Notes under the pieces: generated by a model
What the model saw: only the letters and a program-made list of their open reading frames with translations
Database searches by the model: none
What the model was told of the DNA's origin: nothing
Part shown: positions 1 through 5,493 of the stretch, piece after piece
Layout: each line of letters begins with the position of its first letter
Numbering within the stretch: the stretch's first letter is position 1
Source: Rhodocyclaceae bacterium
GTDB lineage: Bacteria > Pseudomonadota > Gammaproteobacteria > Burkholderiales > Rhodocyclaceae
Direction: 5' to 3'
Assembly (NCBI GenBank): GCA_030689585.1
Contig: JAUYFZ010000261.1
Location: 1 to 5,515, forward strand
DNA: 5,515 nucleotides
Made by a program: the position numbers and the translations under genes

Positions 1-724
1 AGACAAACCGCACCCCGCTGGAAGTCATGGCAAGGTCGATTCCGTTCAGGCTCGTATTAATTGTTGCGAAAGTTCTCGTCACATGGTTCACCCCATCCCC
101 TCCCCAACCCTCCCCTTGAAGGGGAGGGAGAGATGCTCCTCCCCCTTCAAGGGGAGGGAGAGATGCTCCTCCCCCTTCAAGAGGAGGGAGAAATGCTCCT
201 CCCCCTTGAAGGGGGAGGCTGGGAGGGGGATGGGGGCAAGAACTTTCGCAACTATTAATACCGATAATGCGCAGTGAGAGTCGTTCGGCCAACGCCACCC
301 CAAAAGGATCGTCCACGTTGATCACCGCAGCTTTCAGCCCCGGCTGGTCAAAGAGTTTGGATTTTTCAGCCCAATAGGCCTCCATCGTGCCGTGGTAATC
401 CAGATGGTCGCGGGTGAAGTTGGTGAAAACGGCCACATCGAAAACCACTTCATTCGTTCGGCCCTGATGAAGTCCAATGGAAGAGACTTCCATCGCGCAG
501 GCGATCGCGCCTTGTGCAGCGAGTTCGGGCAGCAATGACCGCAACACCGTCGCCCCGGGGGTTGTGTTGGGGCCGGGCACCAACGCGTTGGGGAATCCAT
601 TCCCCAAGGTGCCAATCACGGCACATTTTTTACCGAGCAGCGTCATGGCTTGAGCAATCCACTGCGTGACAGAGGTCTTGCCATTCGTGCCGGTGACACC
701 GACCATGAACAGGCCAGAATTCAT
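1..724 (-). CDS. murE: MurE, UDP-MurNAc-tripeptide synthetase, 5' part only, N-terminal domain absent, carries an in-frame insert
   Basis: MurE is the cytoplasmic ATP-dependent Mur ligase that adds the third stem-peptide residue (meso-diaminopimelate in most proteobacteria) to UDP-MurNAc-L-Ala-D-Glu. 241 codons are visible; the gene continues past the left edge, so the C-terminal domain and the amino-acid-selecting motif are not seen. Visible motifs are the P-loop GTNGKTS at residues 12-18, NTTP at 53-56, MEVSSIGLHQGR at 78-89, TRDHLDYHG at 104-112, and K121, which aligns with the carbamylated lysine of the family; NVDD is at 136-139. The ATG overlaps the ftsI stop (ATGA) and follows a strong AAGGAG. 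That start puts the P-loop at residue 12 instead of about 115, so the N-terminal UDP-MurNAc-binding domain is missing. Residues 156-223 come from an inserted repeat element; MurE-like sequence (SLNGIDLAM, SSGVRF) resumes after it in the same frame. Identity is certain; whether the enzyme is active is not known. Confidence 0.93.
   Translation of the reverse strand, partial: MNSGLFMVGVTGTNGKTSVTQWIAQAMTLLGKKCAVIGTLGNGFPNALVPGPNTTPGATVLRSLLPELAAQGAIACAMEVSSIGLHQGRTNEVVFDVAVFTNFTRDHLDYHGTMEAYWAEKSKLFDQPGLKAAVINVDDPFGVALAERLSLRIIGINSCESSCPHPPPSLPLQGGGAFLPPLEGGGASLPPLEGGGASLPPLQGEGWGGDGVNHVTRTFATINTSLNGIDLAMTSSGVRFV
55..260. mobile_element. MITE-like palindromic element inserted in frame in murE
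   Basis: The ends are inverted repeats of about 25 bases. The left end (54-78) and the reverse complement of the right end (261-237) differ at only two places and share TTGCGAAAGTTCT. Inside are inverted GC-rich arms (91-115 against 211-236) and a 30-base tandem array. Both ends carry TA (55-56 and 259-260), which fits a TA target duplication. Removing one TA plus 57-258 deletes 204 bases, exactly 68 codons, and restores ATC GGT ACG AGC in murE. There is no transposase, so it would be non-autonomous. The encoded insert in MurE is rich in Pro, Gly and Leu (repeats of EGGGASLPPL). The resemblance to coding-region palindromic elements such as those of Rickettsia is in behaviour only; no sequence relation is claimed. 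Confidence 0.8.
116..205. repeat. Three 30-base tandem units inside the murE element
   Basis: Units lie at 116-145, 146-175 and 176-205, with a partial fourth copy starting at 206. Each begins TTSAAGRGGAGGGAG and ends ATGCTCCTCCCCC, with only a few substitutions between copies. As the unit is 10 codons long, gain or loss of copies would not shift the murE frame; in MurE it reads as a 10-residue repeat close to EGGGASLPPL. Confidence 0.85.
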
Positions 725-2430
725 TGAGCAACTCCTTGAGCGACCAGCAGAGATTTTGGTGCGTCGTGCGATATGCCGAGTGTGCGCAATGCCCCTTCCA
801 TCACCCTGGCAAACACGGGGGCGGCCACATCGCCTCCGTAATAGACGGCTCCGGTGGGTTCGTCAATCATCACGGCGACAATCAACCGGGGATCGGAAAC
901 GGGGGCAAATCCCACGAAAGAGGCGACATATTTGTCAACATACGCATTGCCTTCCAGCTTGTGCGCCGTGCCTGTTTTTCCGGCCACGCGATACCCCGGA
1001 ATAGCAGCCTTGGGGGCCGTGCCACCGGGCGCGACGACCATTTCCAGCATGGCTCGCATTTCCCTGGCGGTCTGTGCAGAAAAAACGGGTTTTCCACGGG
1101 CGGGGGGGGAATCGAGTTTTATCAGGGATAGCGGGGTTAAGTCTCCTTCCCGTGCGAACGGCAAATAAGCGTGGGCCAGTTGAATCAGCGTGACAGAAAT
1201 GCCATGTCCGTAAGCCATGGTGGCCTGTTCGATGGGTCGCCAAGATTTTGCGGGGCGCAGCCGCCCACCGGCTTCACCCGGAAATCCCAATCCCAGGGGG
1301 GTGCCGAAACCAAGGGTATCGAACATCTGCCAGAGATCATCGGGCTTCATGGAGAGGGCGATTTTGGCCGCGCCAATGTTGGAAGATTTCTGGATGATCT
1401 GGGCGACGGTTAATTGAGGAGCAGGATGGGCATCGGAGATCGTCGCCGTGCCGATCGTCATTTTCCCCGAGCCGGTCATGATGGGGGTATTGAACAGCAC
1501 ATTCCCCTTTTCCAGGGCCAGGGCTACCGTAAAAGGTTTGAAGGTGGAACCGGGTTCGAACGTGTCGGTGAGTGCACGATTGCGGAGTTGCGTGCCGGTC
1601 AATCGGCTTCTGTCATTGGGGTTGTAGGTGGGCAGGTTGGCTAACGCCAGCACTTCGCCGGTTTTGGCATCCAACACGACAATGCCGCCGGCCCGTGCGT
1701 GATGGTCGGCGATGGCTTGCTTGAGATGGGTGTGGGCCAGATATTGAATTTTGGCATCCAGTGACAAAGTGATGTCTTTGCCCTCTTGAGGAGGACGAAT
1801 CAATTTTGCATCATCAACAATCCGCCCACGCCGGTCACGAATGACTCGTCGGCTCCCCTGCTTTCCAGCCAGAAGAGGGTTCATCGCCAGTTCGATTCCC
1901 TCCTGCCCCGCATCTTCTACGTTCGTAAACCCCAGCATGTGCGCGACCATTTCACCGGAAGGATAAAAACGGCGATAGTCGTTTTGCTGATGAATGCCGG
2001 GCAGATTCATCGCCGCTATTTTGGCGGACAAGTCGGGGGGAACCTGTCGTTTGATGAAGACAAAATCCCGCTCCGAGGAGAGCTTTCTGTTCAGATCGCG
2101 AACGCTGAGTTCCAAAAGCCGTGCAAGCTGTCGGGATTCCGAGGGAGTTAAGCGTGCCGCCTCTGGAATGGCCCAAATAGATTTAACCGGAGTGGACACC
2201 GCCAAGACATCACCATGTCGATCTGTGATACGACCGCGTGTGGCGGGGATGTCAATGACCCGCTCATAACGGGCCTCTCCTTCTTTTTGCAGAAAATCGT
2301 TTTGTATCCCCTGCAAATAAGCGGATCGCACCACCAGGCCGCCGAACATCACCAGCAATAAGCCGACGACGAAGCGTGCACGCCCTATCGGTAATCGCTG
2401 TGAGAGGAGGGGGCTGTGGGAGAGTTTCAC
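721..2430 (-). CDS. ftsI: FtsI (PBP3), septal peptidoglycan transpeptidase
   Basis: This is the class B penicillin-binding protein that cross-links septal peptidoglycan with FtsW in the divisome; it is anchored in the inner membrane and acts in the periplasm. It has 569 residues, usual for the family (E. coli 588). Residues 1-19 are cytoplasmic and 20-38 form one membrane segment (FVVGLLLVMFGGLVV). The PBP dimerisation region follows, with RGRITDRHGDVLA at 65-77. The transpeptidase domain has all three active-site motifs: STFK with nucleophile S295 and K298, SSN at 349-351, and KTGT at 485-488; YGHG is at 407-410. The GTG start at 2430 overlaps the ftsL stop as GTGA, with no good Shine-Dalgarno, so translation is probably coupled to ftsL. 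The C-terminus is complete and ends in an ATGA overlap with murE. Nothing suggests loss of function. Confidence 0.98.
   Translation of the reverse strand: MKLSHSPLLSQRLPIGRARFVVGLLLVMFGGLVVRSAYLQGIQNDFLQKEGEARYERVIDIPATRGRITDRHGDVLAVSTPVKSIWAIPEAARLTPSESRQLARLLELSVRDLNRKLSSERDFVFIKRQVPPDLSAKIAAMNLPGIHQQNDYRRFYPSGEMVAHMLGFTNVEDAGQEGIELAMNPLLAGKQGSRRVIRDRRGRIVDDAKLIRPPQEGKDITLSLDAKIQYLAHTHLKQAIADHHARAGGIVVLDAKTGEVLALANLPTYNPNDRSRLTGTQLRNRALTDTFEPGSTFKPFTVALALEKGNVLFNTPIMTGSGKMTIGTATISDAHPAPQLTVAQIIQKSSNIGAAKIALSMKPDDLWQMFDTLGFGTPLGLGFPGEAGGRLRPAKSWRPIEQATMAYGHGISVTLIQLAHAYLPFAREGDLTPLSLIKLDSPPARGKPVFSAQTAREMRAMLEMVVAPGGTAPKAAIPGYRVAGKTGTAHKLEGNAYVDKYVASFVGFAPVSDPRLIVAVMIDEPTGAVYYGGDVAAPVFARVMEGALRTLGISHDAPKSLLVAQGVAQ
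732..737 (-). promoter_or_regulatory. Shine-Dalgarno site fixing the murE start
   Basis: On the minus strand AAGGAG lies 7 bases before the ATG at 724, inside the last codons of ftsI. It is the clearest ribosome binding site at any junction in the operon. It supports initiation at 724 and so supports the short, N-domain-less form of MurE. Confidence 0.75.
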
Positions 2431-2687
2431 GGGTCTATGACAAACGTTCGTCCGGGTTGCGGGGGTTTCATGCCCAGTTTTTCACGGGCCATTTTTTCGA
2501 TACGCGAATGGGTAGCGTACGTACTCTGTTCAAGCTGAAGTCGTCCCCATTCATCCTCCAATGCCTGCATCCGTCCCTGTTCCCGCTCTAGTTCCGTAAA
2601 GAGCCTGCGCGCTTGATGGTTGGCGTGAACCGTCGCTAGCGCGCAGAGCACGGCAACCAGTAACAGGAAGAAATTGGAACGGATCAT
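2427..2687 (-). CDS. ftsL: FtsL, cell division protein
   Basis: This is a small bitopic inner-membrane protein of the FtsQLB complex, which recruits and activates FtsW-FtsI at the septum. It has 86 residues. One membrane segment lies at about 5-22 ([18 protein letters not shown]), followed by a periplasmic heptad-type coiled coil at about 25-58 ([19 protein letters not shown]). The family's conserved C-terminal block is at about 60-75 ([17 protein letters not shown]). The ATG overlaps the rsmH stop as ATGA and the stop overlaps the ftsI start as GTGA. No clear Shine-Dalgarno precedes it (only an A-rich GAAAAAAG), so re-initiation after rsmH is likely. FtsL is poorly conserved in general, but position, topology and the HSRIEKxAREKLGM block make the call firm. 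Confidence 0.95.
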   Translation of the reverse strand: MIRSNFFLLLVAVLCALATVHANHQARRLFTELEREQGRMQALEDEWGRLQLEQSTYATHSRIEKMAREKLGMKPPQPGRTFVIDP

Positions 2688-3604
2688 CTTTTTTCAGCCA
2701 CTCTCATCACGGCACTGCGAATACGCGGGTTGACGGCTATTTCTGCTTCTTTCGGCCTGACCGATTTGCCGATCAGACGCAATCGGGGGGAGGGTAAGTC
2801 CGCCGCCTTGACCGGAAGACGCAGAGGCATCGCGGGCGGTTGTGACGTGCTGCGCATGAACCGTTTGACGAGGCGATCTTCCAGCGAATGGAAACTGATC
2901 ACGGCCAGACGACCGCCCGGGGCGAGAATATCAACGCACTGTGGCAACACCTGTTCTAGCTCCTCAAGCTCCCGATTGATGAAAATCCGTAAAGCCTGAA
3001 AACTGCGCGTCGCGGGGTGCAGGCTCTGGTCGCGCGAGCGTGTGACCTTCGCCACGACATCGGCAAGCCTTCCTGTGGTTGAAACACTGCATTCGCACCG
3101 AGCAGCAATAATCGCCTTTGCAATCGCATGAGCAGACCGTTCTTCGCCATAATCCCTGAGTACCTTTCCTATTTCATGTTGATCAGCCCGTGCCAGAAAA
3201 TCCGCCACGGTTTCTCCCTGCGTCGTATCCATGCGCATATCCAGCGGCGCATCAAAACGAAAACTCATCCCCCGTTCGGGGGTATCCAGTTGCGGCGAGG
3301 ACACGCCCAAATCCAACAAAATGCCATTGACTTGCGCTATTCCCAACTCACTTAGCACCTCTCCAATGCGTGAAAACGCCGAGTGCACCATCAAAAACCG
3401 TTCATCTTTCCACTGCCGTCCTACGTTGACTGCGCTGACATCCCTATCCAGCGCAATGAGTCGTCCCGCCGGACTCAATCGACGAAGAATTTCCTGACTA
3501 TGTCCACCGCGTCCGAAGGTGGCATCCACGTAGAAACCATCGGGTTGGATGGACAGTGCCTCGACTGCTTCAACAAGAAGGGCACTGATATGTTCATCGC
3601 TCAC
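2684..3604 (-). CDS. rsmH: RsmH (MraW), 16S rRNA m4C1402 methyltransferase
   Basis: RsmH is a SAM-dependent cytosolic methyltransferase that modifies N4 of C1402 in the 16S rRNA decoding centre. With the GTG start at 3604 it has 306 residues (E. coli 313). The start gives the usual family opening [14 protein letters not shown] and overlaps the mraZ stop as GTGA. An upstream ATG at 3673 would only add mraZ-overlapping sequence unlike the family. SAM-binding motif I is at 26-36 ([11 protein letters not shown]), with ALDRD at 51-55 and the [13 protein letters not shown] block at 95-107. RGMSFRFD and PLDMRMD follow, then [16 protein letters not shown] and [15 protein letters not shown] in the C-terminal half. 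The end, [15 protein letters not shown], is typical. No Shine-Dalgarno is evident, so it is presumably coupled to mraZ. All landmark motifs are intact. Confidence 0.97.
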   Translation of the reverse strand: MSDEHISALLVEAVEALSIQPDGFYVDATFGRGGHSQEILRRLSPAGRLIALDRDVSAVNVGRQWKDERFLMVHSAFSRIGEVLSELGIAQVNGILLDLGVSSPQLDTPERGMSFRFDAPLDMRMDTTQGETVADFLARADQHEIGKVLRDYGEERSAHAIAKAIIAARCECSVSTTGRLADVVAKVTRSRDQSLHPATRSFQALRIFINRELEELEQVLPQCVDILAPGGRLAVISFHSLEDRLVKRFMRSTSQPPAMPLRLPVKAADLPSPRLRLIGKSVRPKEAEIAVNPRIRSAVMRVAEKR

Positions 3605-4023
3605 AATGCAACAAAACCCGGGGGGAGTAATTTGTCCCCAAGTGCCAACATGGCCGCCTGTTGTTGCTGCCACCCCACCTCCGACCAGATTTCAAAACGA
3701 TCTACCTGACCCACCATCCAGATATCCTTTTCGAGGTTGGCATAGCTGCGTAGTGCGGGCGGAACCAGCATTCGACCGGCAGAATCGATTTCAATTTCTT
3801 CAGCAAAACCGATCAACAACCGACGCGCCAGGGCTGAAAGCTCCGTAATCCGTTGTTGGATAGCCAGCCAGGCGGGTTGTGGATAGAGCAATAGACAGCG
3901 TTCCGGGTGCGCGGTGAGCACCAAAGAACCATTCGCGGGCGAACAAAGCGCGTCGCGACGACGCGTCGGAATCGCCATGCGTCCCTTCGCGTCCATGCTC
4001 AGTGCCGTTGCCCCATGAAACAT
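3601..4023 (-). CDS. mraZ: MraZ, dcw operon transcriptional regulator
   Basis: MraZ is a DNA-binding protein of the SpoVT/AbrB fold that, in E. coli, represses its own dcw promoter by binding repeated TGGGN boxes. The start at 4023 gives 140 residues beginning [15 protein letters not shown], the normal family opening. An in-frame ATG at 4074 would add 17 unrelated residues and would lie upstream of the predicted transcription start. The two half-domains are visible as DAKGRMAIP at 11-19 and DSAGRMLVP at 80-88; the DxxGR arginines are the usual DNA-contacting residues. AGAAGGGA lies just before the ATG with a short spacer. It is the first gene of the minus-strand operon and overlaps rsmH by 4 bases. 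Confidence 0.97.
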   Translation of the reverse strand: MFHGATALSMDAKGRMAIPTRRRDALCSPANGSLVLTAHPERCLLLYPQPAWLAIQQRITELSALARRLLIGFAEEIEIDSAGRMLVPPALRSYANLEKDIWMVGQVDRFEIWSEVGWQQQQAAMLALGDKLLPPGFVAL

Positions 4024-4027
4024 AAAT

Positions 4028-4052
4028 ATCCCTTCTTCTCCACTTATCCCCA
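4028..4052 (-). promoter_or_regulatory. Putative MraZ operator (repeated TGGGN-type boxes)
   Basis: On the minus strand TGGGG (4052-4048), TGGAG (4042-4038) and GGGAT (4032-4028) follow each other with exact 5-base spacers (ATAAG, AAGAA). That is the one-turn spacing of MraZ boxes in E. coli. The second and third are imperfect. The third overlaps the mraZ Shine-Dalgarno, and another TGGAG (4073-4069) sits in the promoter spacer. The match rests on the pattern and its position directly before mraZ; binding is inferred. Confidence 0.65.
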
Positions 4053-4081
4053 CTTTACGACAACAAATCTCCATTCGTCAA
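4052..4081 (-). promoter_or_regulatory. Predicted sigma70 promoter of the dcw operon
   Basis: On the minus strand TTGACG (4081-4076, five of six bases of TTGACA) is followed after 18 bases by TAAAGT (4057-4052, four of six bases of TATAAT). An A/T-rich stretch with AAAAAAA and GCAAATTTTGC (about 4103-4082) lies just upstream and could act as an UP element. The -10 abuts the first MraZ box, so MraZ binding would interfere with initiation. The -35 is convincing, the -10 less so. Confidence 0.55.
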
Positions 4082-4197
4082 GCAAAATTTGCAGTTTTTT
4101 TAAGCGCAACAAGGAGTTAAGTAGGGTTTGTGAAGGACGCACGAAGACTATTTCCATAGTAATCAATGGGAATAGAAGCGGTAGTTAAAGTGGTTTG

Positions 4198-4348
4198 GTA
4201 ACTACTCAGGTACGGTCGGAACACAGCTCTCCTCCCCCTTCAAGGGGAAGGCAGGGAGGGGGATGGGGGGGATTCCGCGTAGAACCCCATCCCCACCCCA
4301 GCCCTCCCCGTGAAGGGGAGGGAGATTGATGCCAACCTGAGTAGTTAC
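4198..4348. mobile_element. MITE-like palindromic element, second copy of the GC-run family
   Basis: The termini are a perfect 14-base inverted repeat, GTAACTACTCAGGT at 4198-4211 and its complement at 4335-4348. Inside, two arms of about 40 bases (about 4230-4271 and 4285-4323) are imperfect inverted copies of each other around a short centre (GATTCCGCGTAGAA), so a single strand could fold into a long hairpin. The arms contain the same CCCCTTCAAGGGG and GGGGATGGGG modules as the element in murE, but the terminal repeats differ. There is no transposase gene and no clear target duplication beyond a possible TA at each end. Confidence 0.7.
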
Positions 4349-4389
4349 GACTCAGGGATAAAATACCCGCAAATGACATTGGAATTAAA

Positions 4390-4686
4390 GTGAACGCACT
4401 CAACGGGATCAGATTAAAACCTTTTGCCAGCAAATACATTTGGTGGAAAACACCGGACGAAGCAGTTTCCATGCCCTACCGAGTCATCGCACAGGTGATG
4501 AATATGGGCGATTACGCGGATGTTCAAAGGTTGGCTCATCAAATGGGGGATGACGTACTACGAGAAACACTGTGTCACGCGGAAGCAGGACAGTTTAACG
4601 AACGCTCTTGGGCCTATTGGCATTACCGGCTCGGACTGTCCAACGTGGATCAGGTTCCGCCGCTTCCCGTCCGGAGATTCGCATGA
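4390..4686 (+). CDS. Small conserved protein of unknown function, upstream partner of the AbiEii-like gene
   Basis: A 98-residue soluble protein with no signal peptide or membrane segment. The GTG start at 4390 retains the block KYIWWKTPDEA (15-25), which looks conserved in homologues I recall; the next ATG (4471) would remove it. Other marked stretches are RVIAQVMNMGDYADVQ (31-46) and RSWAYWHYRLGL (72-83). The layout, an aromatic opening, a helix with a GDYxDV turn and a Trp-rich end, resembles small proteins often found just before AbiEii-type nucleotidyltransferases, where they may act as antitoxin; DUF6922 is a possible family. GGA at 4381-4383 is only a weak ribosome site. Its stop overlaps the next start (ATGA), showing co-translation. 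No DNA-binding motif is evident and the function is unproven. Confidence 0.8.
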   Translation: MNALNGIRLKPFASKYIWWKTPDEAVSMPYRVIAQVMNMGDYADVQRLAHQMGDDVLRETLCHAEAGQFNERSWAYWHYRLGLSNVDQVPPLPVRRFA

Positions 4687-5210
4687 ATGCCGCCTTTCAC
4701 CCCCACATGGAAATTCTGCCGCCCGCGCAACAACGTTTATGGTCGGAACTCAGACCGACGATGGCTCTCGGTTTTGGAAACACCTTGAGCATCCTCATTC
4801 CCTATGGCGATTCAGAACATACCCATGTCAAAGTTTCTTTTTTCGGCGCACTAGGCTTTGGTCGAGTCGGTAATCCCGACCTCACCGAAGATGGTGTTCT
4901 TCAAATAGCTTCACTCAATGATTTGATGGCTACCAAAGTCAAAGTCATCCTCCAACGGGCGGAAAAAAAGGATTATCGTGACATTGCGGCAATGATCAAC
5001 GCGGGGGTCAATCTCTCTGTAGGACTTTCTGCCGCTTGCGAACTCTTTGGTTCAACTTTTCAACCCAGCGAGAGCTTAAAAGCGATGGTTTATTTCAATG
5101 ATGGCGACCTGCCTACTTTGACCGCCGATGAGAAAAACACCCTCGTGACTGCGGTCACTAACGTTCGGGAACTTCCGGAAATCGCCATCCTTTCTAAACA
5201 GCTTGTCTAA
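4683..5210 (+). CDS. AbiEii/AbiGii-type nucleotidyltransferase homologue with the catalytic segment deleted
   Basis: A 175-residue protein; the ATG at 4683 overlaps the preceding stop (ATGA). The ends match a proteobacterial AbiEii-like family: an opening of the FHPHMEILPPAQQRLW type (6-20), VKVSFFGALGFGRVG (49-63), and DLMATKVKVILQRAEKKDYRD (80-100) with basic residues K85, K87 and R92 and the closing D97/D100. FGSTFQPSESLKAMVYF lies at 122-138. In full-length relatives, which I recall at about 220-235 residues, LGF is followed by a segment with the GG(T/S) motif, an Arg and the metal-binding DxD pair. Here LGF (29-31) runs directly into GNTLSILIPYGDS, so about 50-60 residues holding the active site are gone while the frame is kept. 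It is unlikely to transfer nucleotides. It could be a decaying toxin or a non-catalytic binding protein. Confidence 0.85.
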   Translation: MNAAFHPHMEILPPAQQRLWSELRPTMALGFGNTLSILIPYGDSEHTHVKVSFFGALGFGRVGNPDLTEDGVLQIASLNDLMATKVKVILQRAEKKDYRDIAAMINAGVNLSVGLSAACELFGSTFQPSESLKAMVYFNDGDLPTLTADEKNTLVTAVTNVRELPEIAILSKQLV

Positions 5211-5282
5211 CTCGCATGGTCGCCAAGCCCACCCTCGTCCTATGAAATCCGTCCAATGCGATTAAACGCCCGCCCCCCTTCG

Positions 5283-5303
5283 CCCCCCTCTCGGGGGGTT
5301 CTT
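5283..5303 (+). terminator. Weak Rho-independent terminator-like hairpin
   Basis: CCCCCC (5283-5288) pairs with GGGGGG (5293-5298) across a TCTC loop and is followed by TTCTT. It lies 73 bases past the stop of the plus-strand gene pair, a plausible place to end that transcript. The stem is short and the U-tract poor, so it may instead be part of the GC-run repeat background. Confidence 0.4.
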
Positions 5304-5420
5304 ATCAGCTCGCTACGCTCGTTTGATACGGGGTACTCCGAACTGTTTTTTTCATGTTGCCTGGTTATTTCACGCGGCTCTATGCGGTTTGTAGTGGGTA
5401 ATCGAAGCGGTTGTTGCGGC

Positions 5421-5493
5421 CTCCCTCCCCTTCAAGGGGAGGGCAGTACCAATCTCCCTCCCCTTCAAGGGGAGGGCTGGGGAGGGGATGGGG
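5421..5493. repeat. Third cluster of GC-run palindromic repeats, probably a partial or edge-cut element
   Basis: Two identical 23-base copies, each with CCTCCCCTTCAAGGGGAGG at its core, lie at 5421-5443 and 5454-5476, separated by CAGTACCAAT. The second continues into CTGGGGAGGGGATGGGG, the same module found in the elements at 55-260 and 4198-4348. No terminal inverted repeat can be paired inside the window, so the element either extends past the right edge or lacks one end. Confidence 0.7.

Larger units (their letters stand above)
4024..4389. other. Divergent intergenic region between mraZ and the plus-strand gene pair
   Basis: This holds the mraZ promoter and MraZ boxes (4028-4103), about 95 bases with no recognised feature (4104-4197), a GC-run palindromic element (4198-4348) and a 41-base leader of the plus-strand genes. 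TAAAAT at 4359-4364 could be their -10, but no good -35 accompanies it. No RNA gene is visible. Confidence 0.6.

Noticed and set aside
116..205. Tandem 30-base repeats resembling a short CRISPR array.
   Set aside because: The units are directly abutting with no unique spacers, and no cas gene is present.
61..303. Open frames encoding Pro/Leu/Glu-rich peptides across the first repeat element, on both strands.
   Set aside because: They are by-products of the stop-poor GC-run repeat; the only supported reading there is murE on the minus strand.
725..934. Open murE-frame sequence upstream of the ATG, within ftsI, as a hidden N-terminal domain.
   Set aside because: It is a shadow of the conserved FtsI C-terminus, contains no Mur ligase-like sequence, and no start codon is supported there.
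3605..3673. Longer rsmH start at an ATG inside mraZ.
   Set aside because: The extra 23 residues are unlike the family, and the GTG at 3604 gives the normal length and the same 4-base overlap seen at the other junctions.
4024..4074. Longer mraZ start adding 17 residues.
   Set aside because: The extension is unlike MraZ and lies over the predicted promoter and MraZ boxes; the ATG at 4023 has its own Shine-Dalgarno.
4206..4472. Minus-strand open frame of 88 codons over the second element.
   Set aside because: It runs through repeat DNA and antisense to the conserved plus-strand gene at 4390-4686; no family features.
4608..4682. Upstream extension of the AbiEii-like gene to an ATG at 4608.
   Set aside because: It would overlap the conserved end of the upstream gene by 79 bases; the ATG at 4683 gives the family's normal start and an ATGA overlap.
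5303..5328. TATCA...TGATA inverted repeat around GCTCGCTACGCTCG.
   Set aside because: Only five outer pairs with a 16-base loop; too weak to call a structure or a regulatory site.
5421..5476. Two identical 23-base repeats with a 10-base gap as a CRISPR fragment.
   Set aside because: The spacer is far too short and the sequence belongs to the GC-run element family seen twice more in the window.
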